Source of the DNA: Mucilaginibacter yixingensis
Lineage (GTDB): Bacteria; Bacteroidota; Bacteroidia; Sphingobacteriales; Sphingobacteriaceae
NCBI RefSeq assembly: GCF_041080815.1
Contig: NZ_CP160205.1
Coordinates: 2,480,001 to 2,544,000, forward strand
Direction: 5' to 3'
DNA length: 64,000 nucleotides
Part shown: positions 58,546 through 64,000 of the stretch, piece by piece
Layout: each line of letters begins with the position of its first letter
How positions within the stretch are numbered: position 1 is the first letter of the stretch
Notes under the pieces: model-generated
Database searches by the model: none
What the model was told of the DNA's origin: nothing
Seen by the model: the letters and a program-made list of their open reading frames with translations, nothing else
Translations under genes and position numbers: made by a program

Positions 58546-59286
58546 ATGAGAAAATTAACCTTGTCAGCAGTAGCGCTATTTGCCTGCGCGACAGCCTTTG
58601 CACAAAACATTACCAACCCCAAGTTTGATGGACGCGATGACACTAACACTAGCATCAGCAAAATAGAAACAAACAAACAATTTACAGTCATCACCTTTGA
58701 AACTGTTGCACCGGGCGATAGCAGTTGGGTGGAGATAAATAACGACATGTTTATCCGCACAGGAAATGATGTGCACTACAAATTTGTAAAAGCGGAGGAT
58801 ATCGCCATAGCTCCTAAAAAAACTACCATCGCACGTGGCGGCGATAAACTAACCTTTAAGGTTTATTTTGAGAAAATACCCGCAACAACTAAATATGTTG
58901 ATGTGATTGAAAGAGCAGGAACATCAGGGGACGCCATCAGATTCTTTAATTTTTACCATGTAAGTTTAACAGCGTCTCGACCGGTAGAAAACCAACGCGT
59001 TGTGAGTGTAACGCTTGCCCCTCCTCCGCCGCCGATGAACATGCGTAACGCAATGGACATGGGCGGAATAATGAATGCCATGGCGCCAATGATGGGTGCA
59101 ATGACCAAATCGACCTTGGACGCCCAGGTAGAGTATTTCAAACAACCAGGTAAATTACAGGAGATAGCCAAATTAACCAGGGCCTATCTTGACGCTTTAA
59201 TGAATGAAGGCATAACCCGTGACGAAGCCATAAAAATCATCACTGCCGATGGACTGATGCCTAAAATAGGTACCACCGGTAAATAA
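58546..59286 (+). CDS. Exported hypothetical protein
   Basis: The product has 246 residues with a signal peptide ending near TAFAQ (residue 20). Residues 20-150 are beta-rich and look like an immunoglobulin-type fold (FTVITFETVAPGDSSWVEIN, LTFKVYFEKIPATTKYVDVI). A proline run (APPPPPMNMR) and a methionine-rich stretch (MDMGGIMNAMAPMMGAMT) follow, then a helical end (LDAQVEYFKQPGKLQEIAKL) with a possible EF-hand-free ITRDEAIKIITADG helix. No known family is recognised. It is followed by a terminator shared with guaB. Confidence 0.75.
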   Translation: MRKLTLSAVALFACATAFAQNITNPKFDGRDDTNTSISKIETNKQFTVITFETVAPGDSSWVEINNDMFIRTGNDVHYKFVKAEDIAIAPKKTTIARGGDKLTFKVYFEKIPATTKYVDVIERAGTSGDAIRFFNFYHVSLTASRPVENQRVVSVTLAPPPPPMNMRNAMDMGGIMNAMAPMMGAMTKSTLDAQVEYFKQPGKLQEIAKLTRAYLDALMNEGITRDEAIKIITADGLMPKIGTTGK

Positions 59287-59310
59287 CCGGCACCACAAAT
59301 GCTCGCATAA

Positions 59311-59346
59311 AAGAAAGAGCGATGGGTCCCATCGCTCTTTTCTTTT
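59311..59346. terminator. Intrinsic terminator between the exported protein gene and guaB
   Basis: AAAGAGCGATGGG (59314-59326) and CCCATCGCTCTTT (59328-59340) are inverses; the innermost bases form the loop. TCTTTTT follows, and A-rich sequence precedes it, so both strands may be served. Confidence 0.85.
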
Positions 59347-59389
59347 TATCAACTAATCACTGACTAACCGATCACTGATCACTCCGCAA

Positions 59390-60862
59390 TTAGCGGGTAT
59401 AGTTCGGTGCTTCTTTAGTGATGGTAATATCGTGCGGGTGGCTCTCGCGGATACCGGCAGCGGTGATGCGTACAAATTGCGCCTGCTGCAGGGTTTCAAC
59501 ATCCTTAGCACCACAATAACCCATACTGGCGCGCAAACCGCCTACGTACTGGTACATTACCTCGGCCAGGGTGCCTTTGTATGGTACACGGCCTACAATG
59601 CCTTCTGGAACCAGTTTTTTGATATCGTCCTCTACGTCCTGGAAGTAACGGTCTTTTGAACCTTGTTCCATTGCTTCGATTGAACCCATACCGCGGTATG
59701 ATTTAAAGCGACGGCCTTCGTAAATAATAGTTTCGCCTGGTGACTCTTCTACACCGGCAAATAACGAGCCTGCCATAATGGTGCTGGCACCTGCCGCAAT
59801 GGCTTTAGCAATATCGCCAGTGTGTTTAATACCACCATCGGCAATAACCGGGATGCCTGATCCACGCAGGGCCTTAGCACACTCATAAACGGCGTATAAC
59901 TGAGGCACCCCCACACCGGCAATGATACGTGTGGTACAAATAGAGCCTGGACCGATACCTACTTTAACCGCATCAGCACCTGCTTGTGCCAGGGCACGGG
60001 CAGCATCGCCAGTGGCAATGTTACCTGCAATAACCTGCAGATCTGGGTAAGCTGCTTTAACGGCTTTCAGCATGTTGATTACGCCTTTTGAGTGACCGTG
60101 AGCGGTATCAATAGCAATAACGTCTACGCCGGCTTTTACCAGTGCATCTACCCTATCCATTGTATCTGGTGTAACACCAACTGCGGCACCCACACGCAAA
60201 CGACCATGCTCGTCTTTGCAGGCTATCGGGTAGTTTTTTACTTTCTGTATATCGCGGTAGGTAATCAGGCCTTTCAGTTTGCCGTCATTATCTACTACCG
60301 GAAGTTTCTCAATTTTGTGGCTTTGCAAAATGTCCTGTGCTGCTGCCAGGGTTGTACCAACAGGAGCGGTAATCAGGTTATTTTTGGTCATCACCTCACT
60401 TACCGGTTTATTCATTTCCTTTTGGAAACGCATATCGCGGTTGGTGATGATACCTTTCAGCAGGCCGTTATCATCCACTACCGGGATGCCGCCAATACTG
60501 TTTTCTTTCATGATGCGCAGTGCATCCGCAACCAATGAGCTTTCATGTAGGGTAACCGGGTCCTGGATCATGCCGCTCTCGGAGCGTTTTACCTTACGTA
60601 CTTCCTCAGCCTGGGCCTTGATAGACATATTTTTGTGCAACATACCCAAACCGCCCACCTGTGCAATGGCAATAGCCAGGCGAGATTCGGTTACGGTATC
60701 CATCGCAGCAGCGATGATAGGCACGTTGATCTTGATCTTTTTGGTCAGAAACGACTGGGTATTAACCTCTCGGGGTAACACTTCAGAGTAGGCCGGTACG
60801 AGCAATACGTCGTCATACGTTAAACCTTCGGCTATAAATTTTGAGGAATCTGGTGCGTGCAT
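59390..60862 (-). CDS. guaB: IMP dehydrogenase
   Basis: The product has 490 residues. The TIM barrel is interrupted by two CBS domains (about 95-205). The catalytic loop is [13 protein letters not shown] with C309, preceded by VGAAVGVTP and [14 protein letters not shown], and followed by [14 protein letters not shown] and the flap [10 protein letters not shown]. It converts IMP to XMP, the first step of GMP synthesis. It is monocistronic, with a terminator at its 3' end shared with the convergent gene, and TTATTTGCC-like sequence before its ATG on the minus strand. Confidence 0.96.
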   Translation of the reverse strand: MHAPDSSKFIAEGLTYDDVLLVPAYSEVLPREVNTQSFLTKKIKINVPIIAAAMDTVTESRLAIAIAQVGGLGMLHKNMSIKAQAEEVRKVKRSESGMIQDPVTLHESSLVADALRIMKENSIGGIPVVDDNGLLKGIITNRDMRFQKEMNKPVSEVMTKNNLITAPVGTTLAAAQDILQSHKIEKLPVVDNDGKLKGLITYRDIQKVKNYPIACKDEHGRLRVGAAVGVTPDTMDRVDALVKAGVDVIAIDTAHGHSKGVINMLKAVKAAYPDLQVIAGNIATGDAARALAQAGADAVKVGIGPGSICTTRIIAGVGVPQLYAVYECAKALRGSGIPVIADGGIKHTGDIAKAIAAGASTIMAGSLFAGVEESPGETIIYEGRRFKSYRGMGSIEAMEQGSKDRYFQDVEDDIKKLVPEGIVGRVPYKGTLAEVMYQYVGGLRASMGYCGAKDVETLQQAQFVRITAAGIRESHPHDITITKEAPNYTR

Positions 60863-60980
60863 GGCAAATAATTTGTGAGTTATTATTTGCCGGGCAAAGG
60901 TAATGGAATATTTCGGATTTGAGAAGTTTGATTTAGAAATAGTGTTTTATTGACGAAATTTTGATGATTTGGGTTTTTGG

Positions 60981-61073
60981 GATTTCGGATGTTCAATTTC
61001 GGATTTACTATATCTTGAGGCACTGAAACAGATTCAGCCGGCAACTAAGATCCGAAATTGAACACCCGAAATC
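60981..61073. repeat. Long inverted repeat, family D
   Basis: GATTTCGGATGTTCAATTTC (from 60981, arm of 23 bases) is inverted at 61051-61073 with one mismatch. It lies ten bases after the stop of the non-catalytic M16 gene. Its TCCGAAAT phrases are a scattered type in this phylum. Confidence 0.75.
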
Positions 61074-61082
61074 CGAAATCTC

Positions 61083-62360
61083 TTAATACTTTCCTACAAT
61101 CACTTTATACAGGTTATCCCAGTCCCAGTACTTGTTGGCCAGTTCCATTAACTGCTGGCTGTCTATATTTTTTACGGCTTCGGTATAACGATCATAATAA
61201 TCCAAACCAAGGCCTGAAAAATAAACGTTTTTAAACTTATCGGCATGCGATAAAACATTCTCTAAGCTACCCAATAACGAGCCCAGCATGTAGTTGCGCA
61301 CTAATGACAATTCACCGTCTGGTACCAGTTCTGTTTTCAGCAGATTTACCTCTTTTTCAATTTCGGCAATGGCATTACGACAAACATCGGCGCCTACCTC
61401 TGTGGCAATAAACCAGGCGCCAGTATGTTTAAGTGATGACATGCCCGAACCAATGCCGTAAGTATAACCTTTATCCTCACGAATGTTGGCCATCAATCTC
61501 GAGCCGAAATAGCCGCCCAACACCGTGTTCAATACCGACATTTTGGGAAAATCAGGATGCGTGCGGCTAATGGTAGGCTGACCAATACGAATGGCCGACT
61601 GCAAAGCGTCCGGACGTTCGATGAAATAAAACTTCTCTGCTGATGCTTGCAGTGCCGGTTGCGAAATATCTGTAATAGCGCCACTACCCTGCCAGCTATC
61701 GCCGAAGGCTTCGGTAATCAGATTTAATGCGTCATCATCTACCTTGCCGGCAACCACCAGGGTGCAATTTTGAGATTGATAAACATCCTTAAAGTGAACC
61801 AGCAGGTCATCTCGCTTAATTTTATCGTAATCAGTTAGTTCTGATGCAAAACCATAAGCAGTACTTCCATACAAAGCCCGGTTAAACTGGCGGCGGGCCA
61901 GCACATCATTCTTCTGTAAACCTACCTGCAGTTTTTGCTTTTGCGTTATCCTGAAAGTATCTACCTCTTTCTCGGGAACCATCGATCCCTTTAAAATATC
62001 GCTGATAACGGGCAACAATTTGGCCAGGTGTTTATTGAGCGTATACAGCGTTACCGTGCTGTGGTCATACCCATACTCTACCTGGATAAATGCGCCGTAA
62101 AAGTCTATCTCGTCGGCAATCTGTGCGGCGGTGCGGGTGGCCGTACCCTCGGTAAGCATGGTGTTCGTTGCCATGTTCAGCAACGGATTCTCTGCATCAA
62201 AACGCTTGTTGGCAAATATCCACTCCAGGCGCAATAATTCCTGATCACCTGAATTGAAATAGAAAAACTCGCAGCCGTTGGCTAGTTTTATATGTTCCGG
62301 CTTTATCAGGCTGATGTGCTCAACCGTTTTAAAGTCGGGTGCTATGGTTCTGTCTAACAT
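61083..62360 (-). CDS. M16 peptidase family protein, probably non-catalytic partner
   Basis: The product has 425 residues from the ATG at 62360 (MLDRTIAPDFKTVEH). It has the two M16 domains, with substrate-chamber features (TMLTEGTATRTAAQIADEID, YGYDHSTVTLYTLNKHL, NTVLGGYFGSRLMANIREDK, GYTYGIGSG). The zinc motif HXXEH is missing: the corresponding place reads TMLTEGTATRT. In this family a catalytic and an inactive subunit form a heterodimer. The catalytic gene lies just upstream, 69 bases away, and the two are separated by an inverted repeat that overlaps the upstream gene's end. Confidence 0.92.
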   Translation of the reverse strand: MLDRTIAPDFKTVEHISLIKPEHIKLANGCEFFYFNSGDQELLRLEWIFANKRFDAENPLLNMATNTMLTEGTATRTAAQIADEIDFYGAFIQVEYGYDHSTVTLYTLNKHLAKLLPVISDILKGSMVPEKEVDTFRITQKQKLQVGLQKNDVLARRQFNRALYGSTAYGFASELTDYDKIKRDDLLVHFKDVYQSQNCTLVVAGKVDDDALNLITEAFGDSWQGSGAITDISQPALQASAEKFYFIERPDALQSAIRIGQPTISRTHPDFPKMSVLNTVLGGYFGSRLMANIREDKGYTYGIGSGMSSLKHTGAWFIATEVGADVCRNAIAEIEKEVNLLKTELVPDGELSLVRNYMLGSLLGSLENVLSHADKFKNVYFSGLGLDYYDRYTEAVKNIDSQQLMELANKYWDWDNLYKVIVGKY

Positions 62361-62371
62361 GGTATTTTTTT

Positions 62372-62473
62372 GTCCGGAAGTCCACAAGGCGGAAAGTCCG
62401 GAAGATTTTTAAACTTGAATCTTCAGTTGCTATAATTCTACTTCCAGACTTTCCGTCTTACCGACTTCCGGAC
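62372..62473. repeat. Inverted repeat overlapping the end of the catalytic M16 gene
   Basis: A 33-base arm (62372-62404, beginning GTCCGGAAGTCC) is inverted at 62441-62473 with five mismatches. The second arm lies inside the last codons of the catalytic M16 gene (62430 onwards), so the repeat encodes its C-terminus (EVGKTESLEVEL). Confidence 0.7.
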
Positions 62474-63710
62474 TACGCTCTGCCAAATAAACTAAGGTTG
62501 ATGAATTTTCTTTTCTGAACAGGTTATTGGCCTGAGTTTTCACCTCATCAGATGTCACCTTCAGGTATTGGTCGGTCTCCTTGTTTAGCAGATCGGCATC
62601 GCCCAACAACTCAAAATAAGCCAGATTCATGGCTTTATCCAGCAAAGCCATCTCGCTGAAAATCATGGTCGATTCTGTTTTGTTCTTCACCTTGGCCAGT
62701 TCATTATCAGGCACACCGGCTTCTTTCAGTTTATTCAACTCTTGCCAGATGGCGCTTTCGGCCTGCTCAATGGTCACCCCTTCCAGCGGCTTGCCTTCTA
62801 CTACAAACATGGCCTTATCCATGCTGCCGGTAGTGTAAGCGCTGATGTCGCTAAACAGTTGCTGCTCCTTAATCAGATTACGATAAAGTCTTGATGATTG
62901 CCCGCGACCTAAAATATCAGACAGCAGATCCGTAGTATGATAAGTGTCAGCCAGGCGTTCATCAGCCTGAAAAGCAATATAAAGCGAGTTTAATGGTACT
63001 TTACCACTTACCGTTTCGCGGCGCTCGTCGGTCTGCGCGGGCTCCAGCGGCAGGTTGCGGTGATATTTCTCGCCGGTAGGTATCGGGCCAAACCATTTCT
63101 CGGTCAGTTGCTTAACATCTTCGGTCTTCACGTTGCCACCAACTACCATTATGGCGTTTTGAGGATTGTAATGTTTTTTGAAGAAGGCTTTTACGGCATC
63201 AATCTGCGCATCGGCTATGTGCTCCAGTTTCTCGCCAATGGTGGCCCAACGGTATGGGTGTTGCTTATAAACCAGCGGACGCAATTTTAACCACACATCG
63301 CCATAAGGCTGGTTGAGGTAGCGTTGTTTAAACTCCTCCATCACCACGTTACGCTGCACTTCCAGGCTTTTCTCACTAAAGGCAAGGCTCAGCATGCGGT
63401 CGCTCTCCAGCCAAAACGCTGTTTCCAGGTTTTCGGCAGGCAGCGCAATGTAGTAATTGGTGATATCGTTGCTGGTAAAGGCATTATTCTCGCCCCCTAC
63501 GCGTTGTAGCGGTTCATCATAAGTTGGGATGTTGACAGAGCCGCCAAACATCAGATGCTCAAACAAATGTGCAAAGCCCGTTTGGGATGGATCTTCATCG
63601 CGCGCGCCAACATCATATAAAATATTGAGTACGGCCATGGGGGTGGTAGCATCTTCATGCACAATAACACGCAGCCCGTTGGCCAGGGTAAATCGGTTAA
63701 ATCTAACCAT
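62430..63710 (-). CDS. M16-family zinc metallopeptidase (catalytic)
   Basis: The product has 426 residues. The inverted zinc motif is H48-L-F-E-H52 in FAHLFEHLMFGG, with a further glutamate expected about 76 residues on (in the region near 128). Domain 2 carries DILGRGQSSRLYRNLIKEQQ with the usual R/Y pair. Unlike many family members it has no signal peptide, so it may act in the cytoplasm or be exported by another route. It makes a pair with the adjacent non-catalytic gene and degrades peptides. Its 3' end forms part of an inverted repeat. Confidence 0.93.
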   Translation of the reverse strand: MVRFNRFTLANGLRVIVHEDATTPMAVLNILYDVGARDEDPSQTGFAHLFEHLMFGGSVNIPTYDEPLQRVGGENNAFTSNDITNYYIALPAENLETAFWLESDRMLSLAFSEKSLEVQRNVVMEEFKQRYLNQPYGDVWLKLRPLVYKQHPYRWATIGEKLEHIADAQIDAVKAFFKKHYNPQNAIMVVGGNVKTEDVKQLTEKWFGPIPTGEKYHRNLPLEPAQTDERRETVSGKVPLNSLYIAFQADERLADTYHTTDLLSDILGRGQSSRLYRNLIKEQQLFSDISAYTTGSMDKAMFVVEGKPLEGVTIEQAESAIWQELNKLKEAGVPDNELAKVKNKTESTMIFSEMALLDKAMNLAYFELLGDADLLNKETDQYLKVTSDEVKTQANNLFRKENSSTLVYLAERSPEVGKTESLEVEL

Positions 63711-63875
63711 AAGTATCTGTTAAAAAATGGTGAACAAATGTATAGTAATTGAAATGAAAGCCGCAAGCTAATTGCAAAAAGCTTACGCTAGCATTAAAAT
63801 GCTAACTTTAATGCATTGAAACTTTTAACCATTGCATTGCGTATAACCTAAGCTACTAGTACCTACAACATTATC

Positions 63876-64000
63876 ATGTACCCCGATCTAATTAAACAAC
63901 TTTCGGCAACGATGGGCAAAAAGAAAGTAGACAAGCTGGGGTTACTGCTTGCCGAAAAAGACTTTGCGCTTAATGACCTGATTGATTTAACCTTCCATGC
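63876..64000 (+). CDS. Hypothetical protein, 3'-truncated by the window edge
   Basis: An ATG at 63876 opens a frame to the end of the window: 41 residues, MYPDLIKQLSATMGKKKVDK, then LGLLLAEKDFALNDLIDLTF. It is helical and might be the start of a HEAT-like repeat protein, but this is only a guess. It is divergent from the M16 gene with 165 bases between the starts. The rest of the gene lies beyond the window. Confidence 0.6.
   Translation, partial: MYPDLIKQLSATMGKKKVDKLGLLLAEKDFALNDLIDLTFH

Noticed and set aside
1..64000. CRISPR arrays, tRNA, rRNA, insertion sequences, prophage
   Set aside because: No regularly spaced repeat-spacer structure, cloverleaf-like sequence, transposase or phage gene was recognised on reading through the gaps and genes.

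Overview
The window comes from a member of the Bacteroidota, most likely family Sphingobacteriaceae (Mucilaginibacter/Pedobacter type). This is inferred from the proteins (WbqC family, head-GIN lipoprotein, PorT-like barrels, BlaI/BlaR1 pair with a TonB-plug-like tail, AurF-like diiron protein), from promoter boxes of the Bacteroidota type (TTTG-N19-TAnnTTTG), from the lack of clear Shine-Dalgarno sequences, and from dispersed REP-like palindromes downstream of genes. It is a chromosomal core-type region. No rRNA, tRNA, CRISPR array, insertion sequence or prophage was recognised.

Layout: 1-6.2 kb holds a 5'-truncated hypothetical gene, a decayed gene remnant, an AurF-type diiron protein, a lipoprotein and a GH20 hexosaminidase. 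6.5-12.7 kb holds a Gly/Asn/Gln-rich secreted protein and a five-gene co-directional run of exported proteins (PQQ-type sugar dehydrogenase, cytochrome c, di-haem peroxidase, sulfite-oxidase-fold protein, subclass-B3-like metallo-beta-lactamase), then an exported MsrB. 13-15.1 kb holds blaI-blaR1 behind a promoter that carries two palindromic operators. 15-22 kb holds small secreted or membrane proteins, gpmA, satP, a NupG-type transporter, a GIN lipoprotein and algH. 22-25.6 kb holds pdxH, nuoC, a JmjC/cupin-like gene and nuoD, so the complex I genes are separated from each other. 25.8-28.8 kb holds an ECF sigma factor with a membrane-anchored HtrA-like protease that may double as its anti-sigma factor, followed by three small lipoproteins, two of them tandem Ala-Lys-Asp-Thr repeat paralogues.

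28.8-45 kb is mostly housekeeping: lysA, a phosphohexomutase, mgtE-bioB, ribD-EamA-YigZ, prmC, xerD, aroQ, a large MscS channel, an LpxL-like acyltransferase plus GT2, WbqC and corA. 45-54 kb holds a nucleotide pyrophosphatase-like enzyme, two tandem BLUF photoreceptors, a GNAT enzyme, a GT39, a PaiB-like protein, a CPA1 antiporter, an aldo/keto reductase and small proteins. 54-64 kb holds trxB, a DUF3592 protein, an acyl-CoA carboxylase beta subunit, an orphan promoter, a LOG-family protein, guaB, a catalytic/non-catalytic pair of M16 peptidases and the start of a truncated gene.

The signals most worth following are the operator/promoter arrangement of blaI and its possible link to the nearby B3-like lactamase, the periplasmic redox run, the sigma/protease pair, the orphan promoter near 57.4 kb, the leaderless-looking -7 boxes, the tandem BLUF genes, and the families of palindromes placed just 3' of genes.
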